Of a stretch of 64,000 nt of DNA, positions 19,321 through 27,842 are shown in pieces. A program made the translations under genes and the position numbers. The notes beneath the pieces were generated by a model that searched no databases, had not been told where the DNA came from, and worked only from the letters and a program-made list of their open reading frames with translations. Positions within the stretch are counted from its first letter, which is position 1; every line of letters starts with the position of its first letter. This DNA comes from Winogradskyella ouciana. GTDB lineage: Bacteria > Bacteroidota > Bacteroidia > Flavobacteriales > Flavobacteriaceae. The DNA is taken from NCBI RefSeq assembly GCF_009709615.1, contig NZ_WJYA01000009.1:124001-188000 (forward strand), read 5' to 3'.

Positions 19321-19617
19321 TTATAAATTCAATACTCCGTTCTCTGCGGCTGCAAAGTCATTCCAAGCATAGGTATCTGCTTGGTCATCATTGATGTATG
19401 TACCATCAACAACGTATCTAAACTCATACGTATTATTACTTTCTAAATCAACGGTTCCTTTAAATGTTCCGTTTTTTAATTTCTTTAATTCTGTAGCTTC
19501 AGTATTCCACTCGTTAAAGCTTCCAACAACCGCTACACTTTTTGCCTCCTCCGCAGGAACTGAAAATGTTACCTTACAAACCGGCTTACTTTTTAAATAC
19601 TGCTTTTTAATTGCCAT
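19321..19617 (-). CDS. Small glycogen-binding (CBM48 / isoamylase N-terminal) protein
   Basis: A 98-residue protein consisting almost entirely of a CBM48-type beta-sandwich, as in the AMPK beta subunit and isoamylase early-set domains. The motifs VVGSFNEWN (about residues 29-37) and YEFRYVVDG with the glycan-contact aromatics are visible. No signal peptide, so cytosolic. Such stand-alone domains are common in Bacteroidota; they may bind alpha-glucan or act as a regulatory subunit. No catalytic domain is present. Confidence 0.8.
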   Translation of the reverse strand: MAIKKQYLKSKPVCKVTFSVPAEEAKSVAVVGSFNEWNTEATELKKLKNGTFKGTVDLESNNTYEFRYVVDGTYINDDQADTYAWNDFAAAENGVLNL

Positions 19618-19902
19618 AATAATAGATTTAATTATGGGTCAAAACTATAAAAGAATCACAAACAATTTATAGTTTACTTTACTAATAATGAAAGAATTAT
19701 CATTTTAATAAAATAGCCTTTACTTTTTAGTAAACTACATAATTTTAAAGGTCTAAAATTATGAGATTAACAACCCAAAAACCCACGCTTATCTATTGAT
19801 TATCAACTATATCGTTTTCGAAAAACATCCCACTTCCATATCAAAAAAATACGATAACGTTTTAGTTAAAAAAAAGTATCTTTATACTATTAAATTTAAA
19901 TT

Positions 19903-20835
19903 ATGTTCGGAAAGAAAAAACAAGTTTCAACCATAGATAAAGATCAATTAGAGCTTATAGAAAACGCCCAAAAACGCATTAGACAAAAAAAGCGTTTGTA
20001 CATTCATTTTGTTGTCTTTTTAATTGGAGCTGTTTTTTTAATTCTAGCCAACACCGTTCTGGGTATTGGTAAAAACTTTACTATAGCCGGAATAGATTGG
20101 TTTGTTTATGCCATTTTAGCGTGGTTATTTCTTTTTGCTTATCACTTTTTTAATGTGTTTATCACCAATAAGTTTATGGGTAAGGATTGGGAAAAGCAAC
20201 AACTCGATAAATTGGTGAGCCAGCAGAAAGAACGTATAGAAAAATTAAAGCAAGGCTTTCTTAAAGAAGAGACAAAACTAGCCCAGTCCCAAGCTTATAA
20301 CGAGGCTTCTGGTTCCAAGCCAACTAGCGAAAAAAAAAAGTTTAGAGAACTGACCATTATCGTAGCTGCAGGTGAAGACAATGCCATTGGCAAGGACAAT
20401 GACCTTATTTGGCATCTTAGTGATGATTTAAAACGCTTCAAAAAATTAACCTCTGGCCACCATATTATTATGGGTAGAAAGACTTTTGAAAGCTTCCCAA
20501 AACCACTTCCCAATAGAACACATATTGTTATTACAAGGCAATCAGACTACAAAGTTCCTGAGGGAGTTATTGTGGTGAATAATCTTGAAGATGCCATTGA
20601 TGCTGCCAGAAAAGACAGTCAACCTTTCATAATAGGTGGTGGTGAAATTTACAAGCAGTCAATTAATTTAGCAGAAAAACTTGAAATGACTCGTGTCCAT
20701 TCAACCTTTAAAAATGCGGATACATTTTTTCCTGAGATCGATGATACCAAATGGAGAGAAGTTAGCAGAACAACCCATGATGCTGATGAAAAGCATAAAT
20801 ATGCATTTTCGTTTATCACCTATTTAAGAAAATAA
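19903..20835 (+). CDS. folA: 2TM-domain / dihydrofolate reductase fusion
   Basis: It reduces dihydrofolate to tetrahydrofolate with NADPH. Residues 1-125 form a 2TM domain: a basic N-terminus, membrane helices at about 32-50 and 64-88, and a charged coiled tail. Residues 147-310 are a complete DHFR (AAGEDNAIGKDNDLIWHL, MGRKTFESFPKPLPNR, FIIGGGEIYKQ, TFFPEID). Typical bacterial DHFR is about 160 residues and soluble, so the fusion would tether it to the inner membrane with the enzyme in the cytoplasm. The linker is encoded by a run of ten A, where a one-base slip in either direction stops translation within a few codons. thyA lies just upstream. Confidence 0.9.
   Translation: MFGKKKQVSTIDKDQLELIENAQKRIRQKKRLYIHFVVFLIGAVFLILANTVLGIGKNFTIAGIDWFVYAILAWLFLFAYHFFNVFITNKFMGKDWEKQQLDKLVSQQKERIEKLKQGFLKEETKLAQSQAYNEASGSKPTSEKKKFRELTIIVAAGEDNAIGKDNDLIWHLSDDLKRFKKLTSGHHIIMGRKTFESFPKPLPNRTHIVITRQSDYKVPEGVIVVNNLEDAIDAARKDSQPFIIGGGEIYKQSINLAEKLEMTRVHSTFKNADTFFPEIDDTKWREVSRTTHDADEKHKYAFSFITYLRK
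20330..20339 (+). other. Ten-A homopolymer at the 2TM/DHFR junction
   Basis: Ten consecutive A encode the linker residues E143-K146. Adding one A gives a TAG stop two codons after the run. Removing one A gives a TGA four codons after it. The run could be a transcriptional slippage site producing a free 2TM protein besides the fusion, or simply a mutation-prone tract. Confidence 0.5.
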
Positions 20836-20842
20836 ATATTCC

Positions 20843-20850
20843 TATTTTTG
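20843..20850 (+). promoter_or_regulatory. Bacteroidota -7 box for fabD
   Basis: TATTTTTG matches TAnnTTTG and lies 20 bases before the fabD ATG, inside the short spacer after the DHFR fusion. A -33 element is not obvious, so fabD may have its own start or read-through from upstream. Confidence 0.4.
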
Positions 20851-20870
20851 CAGCATAAATTTTGATACAC

Positions 20871-21764
20871 ATGAACGCATATATATTTCCAGGTCAAGGA
20901 GCACAATTCTCAGGAATGGGTTTAAACCTTTACGAGAATTCACCATTAGCACAAGAACTGTTTGAAAAGGCCAATGACATCTTAGGTTTTTCAATTACGG
21001 ACATAATGTTTGAAGGCTCTGCTGAAGACCTAAAAGAAACTAAGGTAACGCAGCCTGCTATCTTTTTACACTCTGTTATTTTAGCAAAGACTTTAGGTGA
21101 CAGTTTTAAACCAGATATGGTTGCTGGTCACTCGCTTGGTGAATTTTCTGCTTTGGTTGCTGCTGGTGCCTTAACGTTTGAAGATGGTTTAAAACTAGTC
21201 TCACAACGTGCGCAAGCGATGCAAAAAGCCTGCGAGTTACAACCAAGTACAATGGCTGCGGTTTTAGGTTTAGATGATGATGTGGTTGAAAAAATATGCG
21301 CCACGACCGAAGGTGTTGTAGTAGCTGCTAATTACAACTGCCCAGGTCAATTAGTGATTTCTGGAGAAATTGATGCGATTAATAAGGCCTGTGAAGCACT
21401 CAAGGAAGAAGGAGCAAGACGTGCTTTAGTCTTACCTGTTGGTGGAGCTTTTCATTCGCCAATGATGGAGCCAGCCAGAGAAGAATTGGCTGCTGCTATT
21501 GAAAACACAAACTTTAGTAAACCAAATTGTCCAATATATCAGAATGTTACAGCATCCGCAGTAACAGATGAAAATGAAATAAAAGCCAATTTAATTTCCC
21601 AATTAACAGCACCTGTACGTTGGACACAATCTGTACAGCAAATGATTGCTGATGGAGCCACAAATTTTACAGAAGTCGGGCCAGGTAAAGTTTTACAAGG
21701 TCTAGTTAAGAAAATACATAGAGAAGCAGAAACGGCTTCAGCAACTTTTGAAACCAACGCCTAA
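20871..21764 (+). CDS. fabD: Malonyl-CoA:ACP transacylase
   Basis: It loads malonyl units onto acyl carrier protein for fatty acid synthesis. Catalytic Ser88 lies in AGHSLGEFSALVAAG, the active-site His195 in GAFHSPMM, and the N-terminal motif FPGQGAQFSGMG is intact. I chose the ATG at 20871 (MNAYIFPGQG). A TTG nine bases upstream would only add three residues. At 297 residues it is of normal length. Its 3' end overlaps the probable lspA start by 17 bases, so the two are translationally coupled. Confidence 0.95.
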   Translation: MNAYIFPGQGAQFSGMGLNLYENSPLAQELFEKANDILGFSITDIMFEGSAEDLKETKVTQPAIFLHSVILAKTLGDSFKPDMVAGHSLGEFSALVAAGALTFEDGLKLVSQRAQAMQKACELQPSTMAAVLGLDDDVVEKICATTEGVVVAANYNCPGQLVISGEIDAINKACEALKEEGARRALVLPVGGAFHSPMMEPAREELAAAIENTNFSKPNCPIYQNVTASAVTDENEIKANLISQLTAPVRWTQSVQQMIADGATNFTEVGPGKVLQGLVKKIHREAETASATFETNA

Positions 21765-22281
21765 ATCTTCTACTTTGAATAGAAACATTTTTATAGCCCT
21801 TTTAATAGTATTCAATATTGCTATTGATCAGATTTCGAAAGTAATTGTTAGAAGCTCAATGACGCCTGGTAGAAACGGTGAAATTGATGTAATAGGTGAT
21901 TACTTTCAATTAATTTGGGTTGAAAACAAAGGTGCATTTTTAGGCATGGGTAGTGACATGAATCCTACACTCAGGCTCATTTTTCTTTTGATTTTACCTA
22001 CTGTAGTTCTTTTATATGTAGTGTACTACATTGTAAAAACAAAAGAACTAGATCGGTTAAGCGTTATTGCCTTTTGTTGTATCATAGGTGGAGGTATAGC
22101 CAACGTTTTTGACCGTATTACTAGAGGGGAGGTCACGGATTTTTTCTTTATTGATCTAGGAGGCGTTTTTAAAACCGGAATCTTTAATGTTGCCGACCTA
22201 TCGGTCACCACAGGAATGATAATGTTATTATTCAGTGGAATATATAGCAATAAGAAGAAAAAAGCAGAAGAAACTGTTTAG
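21748..22281 (+). CDS. lspA: Lipoprotein signal peptidase
   Basis: An inner-membrane aspartyl peptidase that cleaves the signal peptide of prolipoproteins after lipid attachment, needed for the many lipoproteins encoded here. Catalytic aspartates are Asp122 in NVFDRI and Asp150 in FNVADLS (numbered from the TTG at 21748). Four hydrophobic segments are present. No ATG fits; the start is TTG at 21748 (overlapping fabD) or TTG at 21775, which gives a start nearer the first helix. I keep the longer form with that caveat. Confidence 0.92.
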   Translation: MKPTPKSSTLNRNIFIALLIVFNIAIDQISKVIVRSSMTPGRNGEIDVIGDYFQLIWVENKGAFLGMGSDMNPTLRLIFLLILPTVVLLYVVYYIVKTKELDRLSVIAFCCIIGGGIANVFDRITRGEVTDFFFIDLGGVFKTGIFNVADLSVTTGMIMLLFSGIYSNKKKKAEETV

Positions 22282-22469
22282 CGTGCCAATCGGCAATCTT
22301 CACAATCTTTTACCTCACCATAATATGTTTCACGATATTTATGAAGTGTTTTGATCGGTATATTTAAGAATTGCTTTTTGATGTAGGTGACTTTTGTAGA
22401 CAATACACCCATCTTTTTTGAAAATCGACCTTCTTGTCTGGTCTCACGTTTTATACTTATCAATTTCAT
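22278..22469 (-). CDS. Small conserved hypothetical protein
   Basis: I do not recognise a function. From the ATG at 22469 it has 63 residues, basic, with the C-terminal stretch IPIKTLHKYRETYYGEVKDC and a final Cys pair motif CEDCRLAR. An upstream ATG (22523) would add a hydrophobic stretch of 18 residues, less likely. The phrase KTLHKYRETYYGEVK looks familiar from small flavobacterial proteins. The stop overlaps the end of lspA by 4 bases on the opposite strand. Confidence 0.5.
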   Translation of the reverse strand: MKLISIKRETRQEGRFSKKMGVLSTKVTYIKKQFLNIPIKTLHKYRETYYGEVKDCEDCRLAR

Positions 22470-22557
22470 GTCAAATCCATTATCATTAAGTACAAAAAAA
22501 CAAAGACTTATAACCAATGTCAAGTAATAAGTGTTAAAATCGGGTTAAGCCTTTTTT

Positions 22558-22640
22558 CGATTATCATATTGAAAATCAAGACTTAAAACCATTAACATAT
22601 TCTCAAAACACTGTGTAAATCATTGAGAGTATGATAATCG
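22558..22640. repeat. Long-range inverted repeat
   Basis: CGATTATCATAT (22558-22569) pairs with GTATGATAATCG (22629-22640), 11 of 12 Watson-Crick plus one G-T, with a 59-base loop. It lies just past the stop of the amidohydrolase gene. There is no T-run on the minus strand after the second arm, so it is not a standard terminator. Confidence 0.35.
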
Positions 22641-22645
22641 GGAAA

Positions 22646-23926
22646 TTACTGGTTTTTATAAATTTTACCGTTTTTCATCACAAAAGTGACATTTTCCATA
22701 GTAGAAATATTCTCTGTCGGGTCATCATCCACGGCCACAATATCTGCTAAATAACCTGATTTAATTTGACCGAGCTGATCTTCCATTTTTAAAATCATGG
22801 CATTGGTAACCGTTGCACTTTGTATGGTTTCCATGGCTGGCATACCTGCTTCAACCATATAACCAAATTCCTTTCCATTATCCCCATGATAAAAAACCGC
22901 AGCATCTGTTCCAAATGCAATTCCGACTCCAGCTTTGTAAGCTCTACCAAACATATCTTGTATCTTCGGGCCAATATCCAAAGCTTTAGGAACAATAATT
23001 TCAGGATAATAGCCTTCTATTTTAGCCTTGTCGGACACAAATTTTCCTGCGCTAATTGTTGGTACTAAATATACATCGTGTTTTTTCATTAGTTCCATAG
23101 TTTCCGCACTCATAAGCGTTCCATGTTCTATGGTCTTAACACCACCTAAAATAGCACGTTGCATACCTTCATCTCCATGAGCATGTGCTGCCACATGAAA
23201 TCCGTAATCCTTTGCTGTTTCGCATATTGCTTTTATTTCTTCAATAGTGAATTGAGGGTTTTGGCCACTTTTAGCTACACTCAATACTCCTCCCGTTGCT
23301 GTTATCTTAATTAAATCCGCTCCGTTTTTATAGCGCTGTCTTACCGCTTTTTTGGCCTCTTCCACTCCATTGACCACACCTTCTTTTGGCCCTGGGTTTC
23401 CCATTAAACTTTTCTTTGCTCCGTTGGTAGGGTCGGCATGACCACCAGTTGTTGCTAAAGCTTTTTCAGCTGTAAAAATTCTAGGACCATCAATCTTTCC
23501 AGCATTGATAGCATTTCTGAGCGCAACGTTAACACCAGAGCCACCTAAATCCCTTACGGTTGTGAAACCACTCATCAGTGTTATCTCGGCATATTTTACA
23601 GAGCCAAAAGCAACATCAGCGTCATTCTGTGTATAAGCTTGGAGATATTTCTTTGGGTTGGTCTCATGCTCAATATGAACATGCATGTCTATCAATCCAG
23701 GCATTACGGTTTTGGATTTTAAATCCACGACTGAATCTTCAGAATTTTGTGGATTTACGTAACCATCTTCAACAGAAATAATTTTTTCTCCTGAAACCAC
23801 TATGGTTTTTTTCGTCAGCAGTTTTCCAGATTTGGTATCGATTAATTTACCGCAATGTAAGTAAGTGTTTTGCGCTGAAACTGTTATTGAGACCAGCAAC
23901 ATCAATATTTTAAGTAAAGTTTTCAT
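22646..23926 (-). CDS. Secreted amidohydrolase-family protein
   Basis: A metal-dependent hydrolase of the amidohydrolase superfamily, similar to the prolidase and imidazolonepropionase-like branch. A signal peptide ends near residue 18 (SVSAQ), so it works in the envelope. Metal ligands are visible: DMHVHIEH (HxH), the LIKITATGG lysine region, HAHGDEG, TIEHGT and FGTDAA. A beta-sandwich of the small composite domain flanks the barrel. The 426-residue length is normal. Substrate is not predictable from sequence; dipeptides or cyclic amides are plausible. galE lies 6 bases upstream and may be cotranscribed. Confidence 0.88.
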   Translation of the reverse strand: MKTLLKILMLLVSITVSAQNTYLHCGKLIDTKSGKLLTKKTIVVSGEKIISVEDGYVNPQNSEDSVVDLKSKTVMPGLIDMHVHIEHETNPKKYLQAYTQNDADVAFGSVKYAEITLMSGFTTVRDLGGSGVNVALRNAINAGKIDGPRIFTAEKALATTGGHADPTNGAKKSLMGNPGPKEGVVNGVEEAKKAVRQRYKNGADLIKITATGGVLSVAKSGQNPQFTIEEIKAICETAKDYGFHVAAHAHGDEGMQRAILGGVKTIEHGTLMSAETMELMKKHDVYLVPTISAGKFVSDKAKIEGYYPEIIVPKALDIGPKIQDMFGRAYKAGVGIAFGTDAAVFYHGDNGKEFGYMVEAGMPAMETIQSATVTNAMILKMEDQLGQIKSGYLADIVAVDDDPTENISTMENVTFVMKNGKIYKNQ

Positions 23927-23932
23927 ATGACT

Positions 23933-24955
23933 TTATTTTTTATTTCTAATTTTTTGTTCCCATTTCCATGCTGAAGCCATAGCATCATCTAATGTTAATT
24001 CTGTTTTCCAGCCCAAAACATCATTTGCCTTATTGGTATCTGCATAAGCAGAAATCACATCTCCTGCTCTTCTATCCACCACTTTATAGTTCAACTTTTT
24101 GCCCGAAACTTTTTCAAATGATTGAATAGCTTCCAAAACCGAACTTCCTTTGCCTGTACCAAGGTTAAAAAAATCGAAATTTGAATCATTATTACCAGAC
24201 ATTAGACGTTGTAAGGCTACCACGTGCGCTTTTGCCAAATCTACTACATGAATATAATCTCTTATACAGGTACCATCTGGTGTTGGGTAATCACCACCAA
24301 AAACGGAAAGTTGCTCACGCATTCCTATAGCGGTTTGTGTAATATATGGCACTAAATTTTGAGGCACACCAATTGGCAATTCACCTATTTCTGCTGATGG
24401 ATGTGCTCCAATAGGATTAAAATAACGTAGTGTTATACAATTGAGTTTCTCGTTAACCTTACAAGTGTCTTTTATAATTTCTTCTCCGATTTGTTTGGTG
24501 TTTCCGTATGGTGATTCTGCTAGTTTTACTGGTGCATTTTCGGTTATGGGCAACTCATCTGCTTGACCATAAACCGTACAAGACGAGCTGAAAATAAAAT
24601 TTTGTTGATTCAGCTGACTCAACTCTTGAAGCACATATACCAAGGTATTAATGTTGTTCTCATAATACATTAAAGGGTTATTTACACTTTCACCTACGGC
24701 TTTGCTGGCAGCAAAATGGATAACTCCAGAAATATCACTATGTGTATTGAAAAATGATTTAACATCATCCTTTATTTTAAGATCAAGTTTTTCAAAATGT
24801 GGTCTTTTACCTGTAATGGCTGTAATTCCATCTAAAACCTCAACCGACGAATTACTGAGATTATCAATAATTACAACATCATAGCCTTCATTCTGTAATT
24901 CTACAACAGTATGAGAACCGATAAATCCTAAACCGCCTGTAACTAGTATTTTCAT
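23933..24955 (-). CDS. galE: UDP-glucose 4-epimerase
   Basis: It interconverts UDP-glucose and UDP-galactose using bound NAD. The Rossmann signature GGLGFIGSH begins at residue 7, Ser-Ser-Cys-Thr-Val-Tyr-Gly (about 124-130) contributes the catalytic Ser/Thr, and the Tyr150-x3-Lys154 pair lies in SPYGNTKQIGEE. NLGTGKGSSVLE and the Asn/Gly-rich sugar-binding loops are present. 340 residues is normal. It follows the aminotransferase gene by 2 bases, so the pair probably makes sugars for surface polysaccharide. Confidence 0.93.
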   Translation of the reverse strand: MKILVTGGLGFIGSHTVVELQNEGYDVVIIDNLSNSSVEVLDGITAITGKRPHFEKLDLKIKDDVKSFFNTHSDISGVIHFAASKAVGESVNNPLMYYENNINTLVYVLQELSQLNQQNFIFSSSCTVYGQADELPITENAPVKLAESPYGNTKQIGEEIIKDTCKVNEKLNCITLRYFNPIGAHPSAEIGELPIGVPQNLVPYITQTAIGMREQLSVFGGDYPTPDGTCIRDYIHVVDLAKAHVVALQRLMSGNNDSNFDFFNLGTGKGSSVLEAIQSFEKVSGKKLNYKVVDRRAGDVISAYADTNKANDVLGWKTELTLDDAMASAWKWEQKIRNKK

Positions 24956-24957
24956 AT

Positions 24958-26118
24958 TTATGAATTACCGTCTATAAAATTTAAAACTGTGGTGGTAATA
25001 AATTCAATTTGTTCATCATCTAATTCTGTATGCATTGGCAATGAAATTACAGATTGCACCAATTGATTAGTCACTTTAAAATCTTCTTCATTATAACGCT
25101 CGTCAGCATAAGCTTTTTGAAGGTGCAATGGAATTGGGTAATAGACTCCACAAGGAATGTTTTGTTCTTGCAAATGTGCCACCAGAGCGTCTCTATCAAC
25201 ATCTTTTAAGTTTAAAGTATATTGATGAAATACATGGCAATCGCATGTACCGCAAATACCTTCACAAGCAGTTCTTCCTGTCGGAACTGTAATTTTTGGA
25301 TGATCTTTAAAGGCTTCAGAATATTTTCTAGCAGCATTACGTCTAGCTTCATTGTAGGTATCTAAATGAGGCAATTTAGCATCTAACACTGCAGCCTGTA
25401 TAGAATCTAATCTCGAATTTACTCCAACCACATCATGATGATAACGCTTATACATACCGTGATTTACAATACCTCTAATGGTATGCGCTAAATTGTCATC
25501 ATTGGTAAAAATTGCTCCACCATCACCGTAGCAACCTAAGTTTTTTGAAGGAAAAAAGGACGTTGAAGCCACATGACCTATAGCCCCCGTTTTGGTTTTT
25601 GTTCCATCACTATGCAAATAATCAGCCCCTATGCCTTGTGCATTATCTTCAATAACGTATAAATTATGTTTTTTTGCTAAATCCATAATGGCATCCATAT
25701 CTGCAGCCAATCCAAATAAATGTACTGGTACAATAGCTTTAGTTTTCGGTGTGATGGCCTTTTCTATGGCTTCTACATCTATATTAAAAGTTATAGGATC
25801 CACATCAACCAAAACAGGAGTTAGTTGTAATAACGCAATGACCTCAACTGTAGCCGCAAAAGTAAAATCGGCCGTAATGACTTCATCACCTGGTTTTAAC
25901 CCTAAGCCCATCATTGCAATTTGAAGTGCATCCGTTCCATTGGCACATGGAATAACGTGCTTAACACCAAGGTAATCTTCAAGGTTTTTTTGAAATTGAT
26001 GTACTTTTGGACCATTGATAAATGCCGCACTATCCATTACTTCTTGAATTGATGGATCTACAACATCCTTGATTTTTGCATATTGACCCTGTAGGTCAAC
26101 CATTTGGATTTTTTTCAT
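24958..26118 (-). CDS. DegT/DnrJ/EryC1/StrS-family sugar aminotransferase
   Basis: A PLP enzyme that aminates keto-sugar nucleotides for surface polysaccharide synthesis. The PLP lysine is Lys192 in FFPSKNLG; the cofactor aspartate lies in VIEDNAQGIGA near residue 158, and VPVHLFG is the family loop. An unusual cysteine group, Cys285, 289, 292 and 294 (CEGICGTCDC), precedes the substrate-binding FHQYTL segment, where most relatives have none. Length (386) is otherwise normal. The exact sugar is unknown. It has divergent orientation to kdtA. Confidence 0.9.
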   Translation of the reverse strand: MKKIQMVDLQGQYAKIKDVVDPSIQEVMDSAAFINGPKVHQFQKNLEDYLGVKHVIPCANGTDALQIAMMGLGLKPGDEVITADFTFAATVEVIALLQLTPVLVDVDPITFNIDVEAIEKAITPKTKAIVPVHLFGLAADMDAIMDLAKKHNLYVIEDNAQGIGADYLHSDGTKTKTGAIGHVASTSFFPSKNLGCYGDGGAIFTNDDNLAHTIRGIVNHGMYKRYHHDVVGVNSRLDSIQAAVLDAKLPHLDTYNEARRNAARKYSEAFKDHPKITVPTGRTACEGICGTCDCHVFHQYTLNLKDVDRDALVAHLQEQNIPCGVYYPIPLHLQKAYADERYNEEDFKVTNQLVQSVISLPMHTELDDEQIEFITTTVLNFIDGNS

Positions 26119-26239
26119 TCCGGAGATTCTAATTTATATCTGTAACCTAGAATTAGGTCTTTAGCGAAAATACAAAATTGTAATCGCTATGCCAATGCAA
26201 TTAATTGAAAGAAATGTATTTTAGCACAAATCTTTATGT

Positions 26240-27475
26240 TTGGGACTACTCTATTCCATAGGAATTAATATTGCAAGTTTCGTTGTTAAGCTTATTGCGC
26301 TTTTTAACCAGAAACTGAAGTTAGGTGTAGATGGTAGAAAAGAAACGTTTAAAAAGTTAGAACACTCAATAAAACCTACCGATAAAACGTTTTGGTTTCA
26401 CTGTGCTTCTTTAGGTGAATACGAACAAGGCTTGCCTGTTTTTGAAGCTTTAAGAACTAAATATTCAGACTATAAAATTGTGCTATCCTTTTTTTCTCCT
26501 TCAGGTTATGAAGTCAGAAAAAACAGTAAAATTGCTGATGTGGTGGTCTACCTTCCTTTTGACACAAAAGCTAATGCCAAACGCTTTCTGGATATCGTGG
26601 ATCCTGATTACATCATCTTTGTGAAGTATGAAATTTGGCCCAACTTCCTTTCAGAAATAAAAAAACGAAGCCTAAATGCTATACTTATTTCTGCAGTATT
26701 TAGGGAAAACCAAAGTTTCTTTAAGTGGTATGGAAGTTTTATGACATCTTCTTTATTTGCTTTCAATCATATTTTTACGCAAGATGAGAATTCTAAATTG
26801 TTACTTGAAAGAATAGGTTATAACGATGTTTCCGTTTCTGGCGATACGCGTTTTGATCGGGTATATAATCAACTGGATACTGATAATACAGTTGATTTTA
26901 TTGAAAGCTTTAAAAATGGTAGAACATGTGTTGTTTTTGGAAGCACTTGGCCAGATGATGATAAGTTGTATTTGGATTATATTAATAATAATTCAAACGA
27001 TAACATAAAGTACATAATTGCGCCACATAATATAAAACCTAGTTACATTGCGTCTCTAAAGTCTCAACTTAAGGTTAACACTATTTATTTTTCAGAAATG
27101 CAGAATGAAAATTTATCAAACTACGGTGTTTTTATTCTAGACACGATTGGTTATCTAAGTAAAGTCTATAGTTATGCAGATATAGCATATGTTGGTGGTG
27201 CAGCTGGAACAACAGGATTACATAATATATTAGAACCTGCTGTTTTTGGAATCCCCATAATAATTGGCAAAAACCATAGTAAATTTCCCGAAGCTAAAGC
27301 TCTTATAAATTTGGGTGGTGTCAATACCGTTTCTTCGGTTCCTGGTTTCGAATCGATTTTAAATACTTTAATATCAGACCTCACTTTTAGAAAAAAACAA
27401 GGTGAAATCAATAAAGCATTTATCGAAAAAAATAAAGGTGCTATCATCCAAATCCTTAATTACATACGTATATAG
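26240..27475 (+). CDS. kdtA: 3-deoxy-D-manno-octulosonic acid (Kdo) transferase
   Basis: It adds Kdo to lipid A in LPS core assembly at the inner membrane. The N-terminal FWFHCASLGEYEQGLPV block and C-terminal YVGGAAGTTGLHNILEPAVFG match the family. The frame opens after a TAG at 26222 and the first usable codon is TTG at 26240 (MGLLYSIGI), preceding the membrane anchor. The ATG at 26236 is in another frame and stops quickly. 411 residues is normal. It stands alone between the aminotransferase and the lipoprotein pair. Confidence 0.93.
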   Translation: MGLLYSIGINIASFVVKLIALFNQKLKLGVDGRKETFKKLEHSIKPTDKTFWFHCASLGEYEQGLPVFEALRTKYSDYKIVLSFFSPSGYEVRKNSKIADVVVYLPFDTKANAKRFLDIVDPDYIIFVKYEIWPNFLSEIKKRSLNAILISAVFRENQSFFKWYGSFMTSSLFAFNHIFTQDENSKLLLERIGYNDVSVSGDTRFDRVYNQLDTDNTVDFIESFKNGRTCVVFGSTWPDDDKLYLDYINNNSNDNIKYIIAPHNIKPSYIASLKSQLKVNTIYFSEMQNENLSNYGVFILDTIGYLSKVYSYADIAYVGGAAGTTGLHNILEPAVFGIPIIIGKNHSKFPEAKALINLGGVNTVSSVPGFESILNTLISDLTFRKKQGEINKAFIEKNKGAIIQILNYIRI

Positions 27476-27574
27476 CAGTGCTGCACTATCAATAAAGAGC
27501 GAAATTTTGTTAAAGTTTCGTTTAAATTGTTAATTTAGTGCATATAACTAATAATTAACACTAAAACTATTAAA

Positions 27575-27805
27575 ATGAAAAAAGTAATTTTAAGCTTGGC
27601 CCTAGTTGCATTTTTAGGCCTATCATTAAATTCTTGTAGAGAAACTAAAGAAGAAACCGAAGCGGCAGTTGAAAACGTTGAAAAAGAAACTGAAGGAGCT
27701 ATGGAAAAAGCTGGAAAGGCTATGGACAATGCTGTTGAGGAAACCAAAGAAGCGGGTGAAGCCATGGAAGATGCTGTTGACGAAGTCGACGGCGACGATA
27801 ACTAA
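27575..27805 (+). CDS. Small acidic lipoprotein, copy 1
   Basis: A 76-residue lipoprotein. Signal peptide with lipobox LNSC (Cys21). The mature part has no fold that I recognise: about 55 residues of Glu/Ala/Lys helix-forming repeat, with patterns such as EAMEKAGKAMDNAVEET. The first 80-90 coding bases are nearly identical to the next gene, differing mainly at third positions. It may be a surface or periplasmic coat-like helix. The function is unknown. Confidence 0.8.
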   Translation: MKKVILSLALVAFLGLSLNSCRETKEETEAAVENVEKETEGAMEKAGKAMDNAVEETKEAGEAMEDAVDEVDGDDN

Positions 27806-27842
27806 TTTACATTAATCACTAATCATATAAATAAACAAAAAA

